Source: CAZSLZ01 sp964607865 (GTDB taxonomy: Bacteria > Vulcanimicrobiota > JAJTBE01 > CAZSLZ01). From it: 26,486 bases of DNA. Of the stretch, positions 15,387-24,084 are shown in pieces. The translations under genes were made by a program, and so were the position numbers. The notes beneath the pieces were generated by a model that saw only the letters and a list, made by a program, of their open reading frames with translations, had not been told where the DNA came from and made no database searches. The first letter of the stretch is position 1. Every line of letters starts with the position of its first letter. The stretch is from positions 1 to 26,486 of the forward strand of contig CAZSLZ010000030.1 in assembly GCA_964607865.1 (NCBI GenBank), given 5' to 3'.

Positions 15387-17210
15387 TTAAAATAATTCTA
15401 TATTGTCATCAAATTCATCATCATTTTCGTTTGTATTATTAAATTCTTCATAATCCCCGTTTTTCACTTTTAAAGCGTGGATTTTTCTTTCTGAATCCAT
15501 AGTGTATAAATTCTTCAGATCGACTTGTTCCTGGTCGTTTAATTCAAAGCCTGATGGTATAATCTGGCTGATTTCTTCCTTTAATTGGTCGAGTTTTTCC
15601 ATGACCACGCCAATATTATTTTCAATCAGATAATGAATTTTTATACCCGATACTTCATCAGTTATTGATTCCGACAATTGGGAAGCTTCAACTTCCATCT
15701 TTTCAAGCAATTCATCAATATGTTTTTCGGTAGTTTTAATCTTGTCAATATATTGCTGAATATCTTCCAGGACCGGGTTGAAATTGTTTTCATTTTCGGT
15801 AATCTGTTCATCTATTTCCTTGATAAGGTTTCGGGTGTAATTTTCAAGATTTTTTAACAGGGAAGATATTTTTTGCGTAAGACGGCGAGTGTCCATGGAA
15901 AGTTTATGAATTTCGCCTGCCAGCACATCCAGGGTAGCGCCGTTTCCCCTGGCCTGAGATGCTTTAATTCTGGCGTTCATTGCTACTAATTCTATGTTGG
16001 AATTGGTGTAAACAATGTCATCGATAAATTCTGTTACTGTATTTACCTGTTTTGCAGAATCCAGGACTATCTGGGAAATTTTCTTTTCGTTTTCCACGTT
16101 TTTCTGCAGGGCAGAATTAATTGCATTGATGTTGTTTTCTACCCTCTGCAGGGGAGGTATCTCAATATTGTCCGAAGTTTTATTTATGCTTCCCGATGAT
16201 TGGTTGATTATTTCTATTCTTTCTGCAATATTTCCCATATTCTGAATAATATTTGAAACTGCGGAAACAAACTCGTTTAAAGCATGGTTAAGTTGGGCGT
16301 TCTGTATTTCAATTACGTCAGATGCTACTTTTAGAAGGGCCAGTTTGTGGTGTTGGGGCATTTCATCCTTTAACTCATTTTCTATTTTTATAACAACCTT
16401 TTCCAAAGCTTCGCTGACATGCTCCATCTGCTGCCGGGTAATATCCTGAAATTGCGAAGATACGACTACTCCTGCAATGTTGTTTTGAATTTCGTTGTAA
16501 CTCTCTACCACATCTTCTGCAGTAGATTGAGATGTCAACTTAAGCTCCTGAATGGCATCGGTGGCTTCTTCCGCCTTCTTAATTACATCACTCAGAAAAA
16601 ATATGCCCTGGTTGCTGTTCTGTTGTGATAATTTTAAAGTTGCCATTAATTGTTCTGACAGTGAAAATACGCGCTCCACAATTCCGGCAGAGTTCTCGTT
16701 TACATACTTTCCGTGAGTTTTTATGTCTTTTGCCAAACCGCTGAAACCAGCATCGCTTCCATCAAGCTGTCTGCTTTCAACTTTTACGCTGATTCCCATC
16801 ATTTGAAGAATTAATCCGTCTCTTCCCAGGCCTTCTAATGGGGTAATCAGGTCGGATACCATTTTTCTGGTTTCAGTCAATCGTGAAAAACGCCAGCTAT
16901 CCCTGTTTTTCTCCACTTCTCTCAGAGAGTCAATTTTTGATAGCAAATTCTGTAAATTGGTTACAGATGCATGAATTTCATCGCTGGAAAGAGCAGTTGA
17001 AATTTCCCTTGAAAGCTGGGTTATGTTTTCGCTTTTTTCATAGAACAACTGCAAGGCATTGCCAATATTTATAAAATCATCTGAACTGGACTGCGAAATA
17101 TTTATTACTTCATCGGCAATATCTTTTGCCTTTTTCTTTAAATCAGTCAGCAATGAAACCATTTCAAGATCTGTAGAATTACTCAACTTGCATTTCCATT
17201 CCTTCCCCAA
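15387..17210 (-). CDS. Soluble MCP-like signalling protein with CheZ-type FQD motif
   Basis: A 607-residue (from TTG 17210) cytoplasmic, almost wholly helical protein, first gene of the che operon. It has no transmembrane or HAMP segment. Two degenerate receptor-tip-like segments are visible: 'LQMMGISVKVESRQLDGSDA' near residues 135-154 and 'NSNIELVAMNARIKASQARG' near 403-422, each followed by a Gly/Ala-rich stretch. Residues 254-260 read FQDITRQ, the exact CheZ active-site pattern F-Q-D-[IL]-T-x-Q, followed by a long helix similar to CheZ. This suggests a CheY-P phosphatase or a fusion of sensor and phosphatase parts. The C-terminus is acidic. The start is uncertain: TTG 17210, TTG 17186 or ATG 17162, and none has a perfect ribosome binding site. 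Confidence 0.7.
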   Translation of the reverse strand: MGKEWKCKLSNSTDLEMVSLLTDLKKKAKDIADEVINISQSSSDDFINIGNALQLFYEKSENITQLSREISTALSSDEIHASVTNLQNLLSKIDSLREVEKNRDSWRFSRLTETRKMVSDLITPLEGLGRDGLILQMMGISVKVESRQLDGSDAGFSGLAKDIKTHGKYVNENSAGIVERVFSLSEQLMATLKLSQQNSNQGIFFLSDVIKKAEEATDAIQELKLTSQSTAEDVVESYNEIQNNIAGVVVSSQFQDITRQQMEHVSEALEKVVIKIENELKDEMPQHHKLALLKVASDVIEIQNAQLNHALNEFVSAVSNIIQNMGNIAERIEIINQSSGSINKTSDNIEIPPLQRVENNINAINSALQKNVENEKKISQIVLDSAKQVNTVTEFIDDIVYTNSNIELVAMNARIKASQARGNGATLDVLAGEIHKLSMDTRRLTQKISSLLKNLENYTRNLIKEIDEQITENENNFNPVLEDIQQYIDKIKTTEKHIDELLEKMEVEASQLSESITDEVSGIKIHYLIENNIGVVMEKLDQLKEEISQIIPSGFELNDQEQVDLKNLYTMDSERKIHALKVKNGDYEEFNNTNENDDEFDDNIELF

Positions 17211-17437
17211 AATTTTTATATTTTTTACATTGTTGGTAATTTCTGAAAACTCTCTCGATCAAAAAGAAAATTTACCTATACTTTATGATAAAACAATATG
17301 CAAATATTTTTATAATGAAATGGTATTAATCTTATTTAGACAAAAGGTGATTTAAAGATAAGTCTTTAGGGTAAGAGAAAATTATTATGAATTATTTGCA
17401 AATTTCCAGAATAATAAAAATAACAAAATGAGAAAAT

Positions 17438-17974
17438 TTATATATTTTTGTCCAAGGGGTACATATCATCGGGGTAGGCTTCTCTGGGTATTATATCGGT
17501 AAATTTGTCATCTTCCTTCTTTTGGGAAGGTTCTGAAAACAACCGGGGAAATCGCTTTTTAATTAATCTGCCGGTAACCGGATAACAATATTCCATATCG
17601 TTATATGCTTTGTAAGCTGCAAAAAAACTGAAACCGATAAATGCAATTGAAGACAGAATTATTGTAAAAATTACTGTAAAATGGAAAATAAAAAAAAGGA
17701 CGGGTGTGGAAGAATTTTCGGCATTTTGCTGGGACAAGGCAAATAATAAATAGAAATTTCCTCCGCCAATTAAAATGAGCAGGATTTGAGATGAAAGAAA
17801 AAATATCTGCCAGCCCATGGCCTGTAAGGCATGGCGGGCGAGAAATCTGTTATCTTCTTCGTTCTGAGTATAAAAAATATAATTAATAACTATGCCCACA
17901 AAATTCATAAAAATAAGGATATGGGAAACTATAGCAAATATTTTTTTGTTTTCTGTAAAAGAAGTTTTATTCAT
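17438..17974 (-). CDS. DUF4870-like membrane protein
   Basis: A 178-residue integral membrane protein with roughly three to four hydrophobic helices: 'FAIVSHILIFMNFVGIVINY', 'MGWQIFFLSSQILLILIGG', 'FIFHFTVIFTIILSSIAFIG'. The signature 'FLARHALQAMGWQ' between helices and 'AAYKAYNDMEYCYPVTG' fit the DUF4870 family of unknown function, in which a charged loop precedes a YPV/YPL turn. It ends with a polar cytosolic tail of about 35 residues. Start ATG 17974. It sits alone between the che operon and the divergent pil genes, with a 227-base gap on the che side in which I see no gene. Function unknown. Confidence 0.7.
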   Translation of the reverse strand: MNKTSFTENKKIFAIVSHILIFMNFVGIVINYIFYTQNEEDNRFLARHALQAMGWQIFFLSSQILLILIGGGNFYLLFALSQQNAENSSTPVLFFIFHFTVIFTIILSSIAFIGFSFFAAYKAYNDMEYCYPVTGRLIKKRFPRLFSEPSQKKEDDKFTDIIPREAYPDDMYPLDKNI

Positions 17975-18127
17975 AATTTTTTTATTCCTAAATAAGGATA
18001 TTATATCACAAACATATTTTCATGTAAATTATCCAATTGTATTTCCATAGACAAAATTTATTATTAACAGGTAAATATAATGAAATGTTGAATTTTTGGT
18101 TTGCATTGTTTAAGTTTGGAGAAAAAT

Positions 18128-19201
18128 ATGACAACATTTCGGGAGAATTTAAGAAGTTTTTTAAAGAAAATTAATATTCTAAAGAGCCCTTTATGGTCGA
18201 GAAATGTCCACGTAGGCCTGGATATGGGTGATTACAGCGTAAAGACAGCTGTAGTTGACATAAGAAAAAAGAGAATTTTAAATTTGAGACAGGATCTCTT
18301 GTTTCCTGACAGGAAAAGTAAGGATGAAATACAGGGTAAAATCCCTGTAAAAGAAAAATTAAATTCACTGGTAAAAGATTACAGGAAATCTATCCCTTTT
18401 TTTAATGGGAATGTATCGGCGGTGGTTCAGAGCGAACATGTGGTAAGTCATTATATCGAAATTCCAAAGGTGTCCCGCGATGAAACCTCAACTGCAGTAG
18501 AGTCTATGGCTATAAAATATATCCCTTTTTCTCTGGATAAAATGATAATGGTTTATATGCCGGTTCCCTGTATCAACAAGGAATCGAAAAAAACCGGTGT
18601 TTTCTTCACAGCTATTATGAGAGATGAAATTGCTGAATTTAAACAGTTGCTGGAAGAGTGCGGATTAGAGATAGAGAATATCAAGACTCCTGTTTTACCT
18701 CTGGTAAATGAATTTGTTGCCAACCATGCCCCCGAAGAAAATACCTGTTATGCCCTTATAAATGTAGGATACAAATACACATATTTTATTGTGGTTCGTG
18801 GAAGATACCCTTATTTTGCCAGGAATTTTTCTATTGGAGGCAGTGATTTTACTTATGGTTATCAAATGGGAAAACAAATTTCCTGGCAGAAAGCTGAGGA
18901 GTTAAAAACTGAAGAGGGTATAGTACCCGAAGAACATCAGCTGGTTCCTTTTCTGGTTCGCTGGATGGACGAGATCAAGCGTTCTATGAAATATTTTGAA
19001 AATCAATTTTCTTCTTCAGGAGGAAAGATAGAAAAGATATATTTAACCGGAGGAACAGCTCAATTAAGAAATTTTGATAATTATATATCAGAAAACTTGA
19101 ACATAGATATAGAAGTTGATGGATGGAATCTTGATTATGCAGGTGACGAAGATGTTGAGCCCAGCGTATTTAAAATGGCGGTTGGTTTGACGTTTGACTA
19201 A
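18128..19201 (+). CDS. pilM: Type IV pilus assembly ATPase-like protein PilM
   Basis: Actin-like cytoplasmic protein that, with PilN/PilO, links the pilus motor to the inner-membrane platform. The N-terminal 'VHVGLDMGDYSVKTAVVD' is the ATPase phosphate-1 loop; 'YALINVGYKYTYFIVV' and 'YLTGGTAQLRNF' are the phosphate-2 and adenosine motifs. The overall length of ~357 residues suits PilM. A TTG start at 18101 is possible but has no ribosome binding site; ATG 18128 is preceded by GGAG six bases upstream and is preferred. The stop TAA 19199-19201 lies 12 bases before the preferred pilB start. PilN, PilO, PilP and PilQ do not follow, as they would in most pilM operons. Confidence 0.88.
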   Translation: MTTFRENLRSFLKKINILKSPLWSRNVHVGLDMGDYSVKTAVVDIRKKRILNLRQDLLFPDRKSKDEIQGKIPVKEKLNSLVKDYRKSIPFFNGNVSAVVQSEHVVSHYIEIPKVSRDETSTAVESMAIKYIPFSLDKMIMVYMPVPCINKESKKTGVFFTAIMRDEIAEFKQLLEECGLEIENIKTPVLPLVNEFVANHAPEENTCYALINVGYKYTYFIVVRGRYPYFARNFSIGGSDFTYGYQMGKQISWQKAEELKTEEGIVPEEHQLVPFLVRWMDEIKRSMKYFENQFSSSGGKIEKIYLTGGTAQLRNFDNYISENLNIDIEVDGWNLDYAGDEDVEPSVFKMAVGLTFD

Positions 19202-19213
19202 ATGGAGGATCAT

Positions 19214-20872
19214 ATGACTCACTGGTTGGAAAGGTTGGAATCTCTTGTTCCCGAGGATGAACTTATTAGAATTAAGAAAGTTGATGAAATGGGAGAGGAG
19301 CCTTTAAAATATTTATATGAAATTGAAGGCCTGGATAAAAACATTATTGCCCTGGAGTTATCCAAATTCTGGAATGTTCCTTACCTGGAATTGGTTAACT
19401 ATCACCCTGATGAAGATGCAATAAATAAATTATCGGAAGAACTAGCCCGAAGATTTGGTGTTTTTCCGCTTTTTCAGTTAAAGTCAAGTTTATATATTGC
19501 CATTGCCAACCCCGAGGATATTCTGGCTCTCGATTATTTACACCAGTTAACCGGGCTTACTATTGAACCGGTTCTGGCAACCACCGTTGATATCGAAGCT
19601 TCAATAAATAAATATTATTTATCTAAAGAAAAAGCAGCCAAAGAGATGGAAGCGTATTCGGAAAAAGAAGAAGAACTGGGTTCAGGTTACGAGGATGCGG
19701 GAATTTTAGAAAACAAGCAGGCTCCTGTAATAAAGCTCTTAAATTATATTATGTCCCAGGCAATTAACCTGGGCGCCAGCGATATTCATCTGGAACCCTA
19801 CGAAAGCTCTGCCAGCCTCAGATATAGAATAGATGGTGTTCTCCATGGTTTTCCGCCACCTCCCTTCCATCTTTTCAAGGCCCTTGTAGCCCGTTTGAAA
19901 GTTATCTCAAACCTGGATATTGCTGAACGCAGAATGCCTCAGGATGGAAGATCTTCGTTTGTGGTTGATAATAAGGAATACGATCTTAGAGTTTCTATTA
20001 TACCCAATTTGTTTGGTGAAGGTGTGGTTGTCAGAATTCTTGATACCAAAGGGAAAAATATAAACCTCGAGGATCTGGGTTTTTCAAGGGAAATCCTGGA
20101 AAAATATGACCGGATCATTTCAAACCCTTATGGAATATTTCTTGTTACAGGGCCCACCGGTTCAGGTAAATCCACAACATTATATGCCACGTTGAAAAAA
20201 ATATATACGCCTGTCAAAAAGATTATTACACTTGAAGATCCGGTTGAGTATCAACTTCCAGGGGTAACCCAGATACAAATCAATTCAGATATTGGTTATA
20301 CTTTTGGCCTGGGGTTAAGGGCGGTTTTAAGGCATGACCCAGATATTATTATGTTGGGTGAAATCAGAGACCTGGATACAGCTGAGATTGCAATTCGCTC
20401 CTCACTTACAGGGCATCTGGTTTTCAGCACCCTGCACACCAATGATGCTCCTTCTTCGGTTACCCGTCTTATAGACATGGGAATAAAACCTTTTCTGGTT
20501 TTCGGCTCTTTAATCGGAATTATGGCGCAAAGGCTGGTTCGTAAATTGTGCCCTCAATGCAAGAAGCCTATTGAAGAAATTCCAAGTATTCTAAAAAGCG
20601 AAATAGAAAATTTTCCTGAAAATTTTAAACTGTTTGAACCTGTGGGATGCTCAGCTTGTAAAAATCTGGGATATCAGGGGAGAACCGTTATTTTTGAGTT
20701 GTTGCAGGTTACTCCCAAAATGCGAAATTTGAAACCTGAAGATATAACTCCCGAAAACATCAAGGAAATTGCAAAAGAACAGAACTTTAAATCTTTAAGA
20801 GATTCAGCAATTGATAAATTGTTTGCTGGTGAAACCAGTATAGAAGAAGTGATTAGTTATATAATATCATAA
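19214..20872 (+). CDS. pilB: Type IV pilus extension ATPase PilB
   Basis: Hexameric GspE/PilB-type motor ATPase (about 552 residues from ATG 19214) that powers pilus extension. The N-terminal T2SSE_N-type domain covers ~1-150. The ATPase core shows 'SDIHLEP', Walker A 'GPTGSGKSTT' (around base 20155), the Asp box, Walker B 'DPDIIMLGEIRD' and the His box 'TGHLVFSTLHT'. Two CxxC pairs (CPQC, then CSAC) form the zinc-binding C2 element typical of PilB/GspE and absent from PilT. GGAGG five bases before ATG 19214 decides this start over the ATG at 19202, which abuts the pilM stop. It is followed by pilC after 53 bases with its own GGAGG. Confidence 0.95.
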   Translation: MTHWLERLESLVPEDELIRIKKVDEMGEEPLKYLYEIEGLDKNIIALELSKFWNVPYLELVNYHPDEDAINKLSEELARRFGVFPLFQLKSSLYIAIANPEDILALDYLHQLTGLTIEPVLATTVDIEASINKYYLSKEKAAKEMEAYSEKEEELGSGYEDAGILENKQAPVIKLLNYIMSQAINLGASDIHLEPYESSASLRYRIDGVLHGFPPPPFHLFKALVARLKVISNLDIAERRMPQDGRSSFVVDNKEYDLRVSIIPNLFGEGVVVRILDTKGKNINLEDLGFSREILEKYDRIISNPYGIFLVTGPTGSGKSTTLYATLKKIYTPVKKIITLEDPVEYQLPGVTQIQINSDIGYTFGLGLRAVLRHDPDIIMLGEIRDLDTAEIAIRSSLTGHLVFSTLHTNDAPSSVTRLIDMGIKPFLVFGSLIGIMAQRLVRKLCPQCKKPIEEIPSILKSEIENFPENFKLFEPVGCSACKNLGYQGRTVIFELLQVTPKMRNLKPEDITPENIKEIAKEQNFKSLRDSAIDKLFAGETSIEEVISYIIS

Positions 20873-20925
20873 ATTACGAACTTTTAATTTAGTTTTTCTG
20901 TTCTAACTGGAAAGGAGGGGAGATT

Positions 20926-22116
20926 ATGGCACAGTTTGTTTTTACCGTCGAACAGGACGGTCAGCGTACATCTGGCAGCATTGAAGCTGCCAATAGAAAT
21001 AATGCTTTAAAATCTCTGGCGGAAAAAAACCTTGTGGTTATCAAGTTGACCGAGGTTGAAACCAATAGGGAAAAAATAAAGATTTCCGGAGAAGAACTGC
21101 TTTTATTTACTCAGGAACTGGGTTCAATGCTCAAGGCGGGAATTACTTTCCGTTATGCTCTTGAAGTTCTTTCACTGGATCTTGACAACCCCCAGTTAAG
21201 GCAGATTTCAATGGAAATGACCTCAGGCCTTAAAGAGGGACAAAGTGTTTCAGCAGTTTTAAGAAAGTATCCCAGAATATTTTCTAAACTTTATGTTTCT
21301 ATGGTGGAAGCTGGCGAAACTGGAGGGGACTTGCCTGGAATTCTTTTAAGGTTGGCAAAGTATATCGAACGGGTGGAAGAGCTCAAAAAGAAAGTCCAAT
21401 CTCAGCTTTATTATCCATTAATGGTATTATTATTCAGTGTTGCAGTTATCAGCTTTATTCTGGTTTTTGGAATACCCAGGGTTAACGAAGTTTATCAGGG
21501 TTTTGATGCTGAACTACCCATGCCGACACAAGTATTTCTGGGAATAGGAACTTTTATAAGCACCTATTGGTGGATAATTTTTCCTGTTTTGTTTCTGGTT
21601 GGCTATGGAATCTATAGATGGTCGATAACTTCCAAAGGAAGAGAGTTCTGGGACCGTTGGAAAATTAACAATCGGTTTATTGGAAGTTTATTTAAGAAAC
21701 TCAGTATTTCAAGATTTGCCAGAACTTTATCAACACTTTATGCCAGTGGAATTCCAATTCTGGATTCCATGCGGTTGGTAGCAGGAAGCGCCGATAATGT
21801 TATTATGGAAAATGCGATAAGGGAATCGGTGGAAAGGCTGAAGCAGGGAGAATCGATAACTAAAGCCCTGGGAGCAAGAAGAGAAATTTTTACTCCCATG
21901 ACTATCAGCATGATTGCTGCCGGTGAAGAAACCGGCTCACTGAATACTATGCTCGACGAATTGTCTGATTTTTATGAAATGCAGGTTGAGATTTCGTTGA
22001 AAGCTTTGACAGGACTAATTGAGCCTATTATTATGATTTTTATCGGTTTATTTATAGCAGTCCTCATAATTGTCATGGCATTGCCCTTTATGCAATTATT
22101 TACTGCAATACAATAA
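20926..22116 (+). CDS. pilC: Type IV pilus inner-membrane platform protein PilC
   Basis: GspF/PilC family of 396 residues, the polytopic platform that converts PilB rotation into pilin insertion. The family's two tandem cytoplasmic GspF domains are visible: 'LLLFTQELGSMLKAGITFRY' and 'SRFARTLSTLYASGIPILDS', each followed by a Gly-rich 'GETGG'/'GEETGSL' turn. Three transmembrane stretches occur near residues ~165-190, ~205-230 and ~365-395 (last: 'IMIFIGLFIAVLIIVMAL'). ATG 20926 has an AAGGAGGGGAGATT site. A receiver gene begins 25 bases downstream. No major pilin is adjacent. Confidence 0.95.
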   Translation: MAQFVFTVEQDGQRTSGSIEAANRNNALKSLAEKNLVVIKLTEVETNREKIKISGEELLLFTQELGSMLKAGITFRYALEVLSLDLDNPQLRQISMEMTSGLKEGQSVSAVLRKYPRIFSKLYVSMVEAGETGGDLPGILLRLAKYIERVEELKKKVQSQLYYPLMVLLFSVAVISFILVFGIPRVNEVYQGFDAELPMPTQVFLGIGTFISTYWWIIFPVLFLVGYGIYRWSITSKGREFWDRWKINNRFIGSLFKKLSISRFARTLSTLYASGIPILDSMRLVAGSADNVIMENAIRESVERLKQGESITKALGARREIFTPMTISMIAAGEETGSLNTMLDELSDFYEMQVEISLKALTGLIEPIIMIFIGLFIAVLIIVMALPFMQLFTAIQ

Positions 22117-22141
22117 TTCTGGAATTCAAACGGAGAATTAA

Positions 22142-22528
22142 ATGGAAAAAATAATTATATATATTTTTGAAGATTTTCCAATGCAAGTTGAATTTTTGAA
22201 AGTAGTCTTTAAAAAGGAACAACGGTTTGATACATACTTCTTTACCGATGGCCTGCAGGGATACAATATGGTACTTGAGAAAAAGCCGGATGTTATGCTG
22301 CTGGATATTATTCTGCCTACTCTTACTGGGTTGGCTGTTACAAGATTGTTGAAATTTCACGATGACTACAAATCTATACCAATATTAGTTACATCTTCAA
22401 TTACAGACCCGGATTTAAAAGAACAGGTGGAAAAAGCCGGCGCTGATATGTTTTTATCCAAGACTTTTTCTGCTGAAGAATTAATTGAAAAATTAAATAT
22501 TCTACTTGCTTCTGAAGTATCAACCTAG
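22142..22528 (+). CDS. Single-domain response regulator in the pil cluster
   Basis: Receiver-only protein of 128 residues. The acidic pair Glu-Asp (IFED), phospho-acceptor Asp in 'VMLLDIILP', Thr in 'ILVTSS' and Lys in 'FLSKTFS' are present, so it should be phosphorylatable. It has no output domain, like CheY- or PilG/PilH-type regulators. It lies 25 bases after pilC, with a GGAG before ATG 22142, so it is part of the pil operon. Its stop overlaps the convergent kinase gene by nine bases. A role in pilus motor control or a phospho-relay with the adjacent kinase or CheA is inferred from position only. Confidence 0.85.
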   Translation: MEKIIIYIFEDFPMQVEFLKVVFKKEQRFDTYFFTDGLQGYNMVLEKKPDVMLLDIILPTLTGLAVTRLLKFHDDYKSIPILVTSSITDPDLKEQVEKAGADMFLSKTFSAEELIEKLNILLASEVST

Positions 22529-23968
22529 AAGTTTTTGAATATTTTCTTTTAATTCAATTTCATTAATAGGGGTGGAAAGAATGGGTTTTCCCCATTCCTT
22601 TCCTTCTTTTTTATTTTCTGAAATAATCAATATGGGCAGAGATGAAAGCCTGGGGGTGGTTCCCAGCGAAAAGATGAATTCATTTAACTCCAGATCGGGC
22701 AGGGGATTAAAAGCAAGAACCAGATCTGCAGGAGAATTGGTAAGTTTAAAAAGCCCTTCCATGCCCCCAGAACAAGTGTCAATCCTGTGTCCCTCTTTTA
22801 ACAGAACTTTCCGGGCATATTCAAACCCAGGGCCGTTTTCCCCAATCATAAGAATGCGTCCTGTTTTAATGGTTTTTTCCTCGGGTTTTCCATTCTTCAA
22901 AGAAAAAATAAACCGGGCACCTTTATCGGGTTTGCTTTCCAATTTGATAAGTGAATTATGCCCTTTTAAAAATTCGTGAACAATATAAAGCCCAAGCCCG
23001 GAGCCTTCTTTTTCTCCGGGGAGCTGGCTGAATTTCCTGAATAAACTGTTTTGTTTCGCTTTAGGAATACCTGGGCCGGTATCATAAATTTCTATTCTTT
23101 GAAAATCTTCTTCCCCGGTGACTGTGATTCCTATTTCTCCACCCTGGGGTGTATGTTTTAAACTATTGCTTATGAGGTTGTGAAATACTCTTAATAATTT
23201 GTTATAATCACCATATACCCAGATATCATCTTTATAATCGAAATTAAATTTTATATTCTTATTAAATGCCTGGGCAATAAAAGTGTTTTTTGTATCATTG
23301 AGCAGTTTGGTTAAATTGATATTTTCGAAGCTGAAATGGAGTTGCCCGTTTTTAATTCGGCTGGAATCCACAATATTATTAATTAAAGACAAAAACAGGG
23401 AGCCGGATTTAAGAATATTGTCAGCTATTTCTAATTTCTGGGGGGAAATTTCCCCGAATGCCGGGTCTTTGAGCAATTGAACAAAGCCCATAATTGAGCC
23501 CAGAGGAGCTTTCAGATCATGAGTAAGGGTGCTGTAAAAATTTTCCTTTAATTCTTCAATCTCTTTTTTCTGGGTGCGATCCCTGAAAACCTCCACCACT
23601 CCCAGTATCTCACCTTCCTGGCTTTTAACAGCTGAGCAATTGATTTCTATAGCTTTTTGAACTCCATAAGCGGTTTTCATCCAAACTTCTTCCAGAAAGG
23701 ATTCACCCCTCATTGCAGAAACCAGGGGGCATTTTGTTTCACATAACGATTGTCCCTGATCATTCTGATGTGCTAAAATTTCACTGCAGGCTCTGCCAAT
23801 TACTTCAGATGCTTTATATCCGGTAAGTGCTTCAGTTGCACGGTTCCATAAGATTATTCTCCGCTGGGTGTCGGCAAAATAAACAGCATCGCCTATGCTT
23901 TCCAGAATACATCTTAATAATTCGTTCTTCTGTATATAAATATCACATCTACTATTCAATTTATCCAT
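22520..23968 (-). CDS. PAS histidine kinase with a degenerate receiver domain
   Basis: A 482-residue soluble hybrid kinase. The PAS domain at ~15-130 ('LESIGDAVYFADTQRRIILWN') carries a CxxxCP pair (CETKCPL) within the domain. Next come HisKA with 'LTHDLKAPLGSI' (phospho-His near residue 150) and HATPase_c with N-box 'NLISNSLKH' and G-boxes 'DTGPGI' and 'GSGLGLYI'. The C-terminal ~110 residues have receiver topology but lack key residues: the phospho-acceptor Asp is replaced by Phe in 'DLVLAFNPLPD', the acidic pair is Gly-Glu and the Lys is Thr, so it is a pseudo-receiver. No membrane segment is seen. ATG 23968 has no strong ribosome binding site (GAGAGGG is 14 bases away). Confidence 0.88.
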   Translation of the reverse strand: MDKLNSRCDIYIQKNELLRCILESIGDAVYFADTQRRIILWNRATEALTGYKASEVIGRACSEILAHQNDQGQSLCETKCPLVSAMRGESFLEEVWMKTAYGVQKAIEINCSAVKSQEGEILGVVEVFRDRTQKKEIEELKENFYSTLTHDLKAPLGSIMGFVQLLKDPAFGEISPQKLEIADNILKSGSLFLSLINNIVDSSRIKNGQLHFSFENINLTKLLNDTKNTFIAQAFNKNIKFNFDYKDDIWVYGDYNKLLRVFHNLISNSLKHTPQGGEIGITVTGEEDFQRIEIYDTGPGIPKAKQNSLFRKFSQLPGEKEGSGLGLYIVHEFLKGHNSLIKLESKPDKGARFIFSLKNGKPEEKTIKTGRILMIGENGPGFEYARKVLLKEGHRIDTCSGGMEGLFKLTNSPADLVLAFNPLPDLELNEFIFSLGTTPRLSSLPILIISENKKEGKEWGKPILSTPINEIELKENIQKLLG

Positions 23969-24084
23969 TTTGTCTTAAGTTTACCCTCTCTTGATTATTT
24001 TGTATCAGATAATATAATCAATGGATATTGACGATTATAATCTTTTCAATTTGTTTTGGAATATTATGATAAATATTGATAATA

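Noticed and set aside
17211..17437. Gene or flagellar sigma-28 promoter in the gap before the che operon
   Set aside because: The gap is AT-rich with only weak -10/-35-like hexamers, and no sigma-28 or sigma-54 motif fits with correct spacing.
18101..18103. TTG as the start of PilM
   Set aside because: ATG 18128 has a properly spaced GGAG, and the extra nine residues do not resemble the family.
19202..19204. ATG directly after the pilM stop as start of PilB
   Set aside because: The GGAGG site lies downstream of it and fits only ATG 19214.
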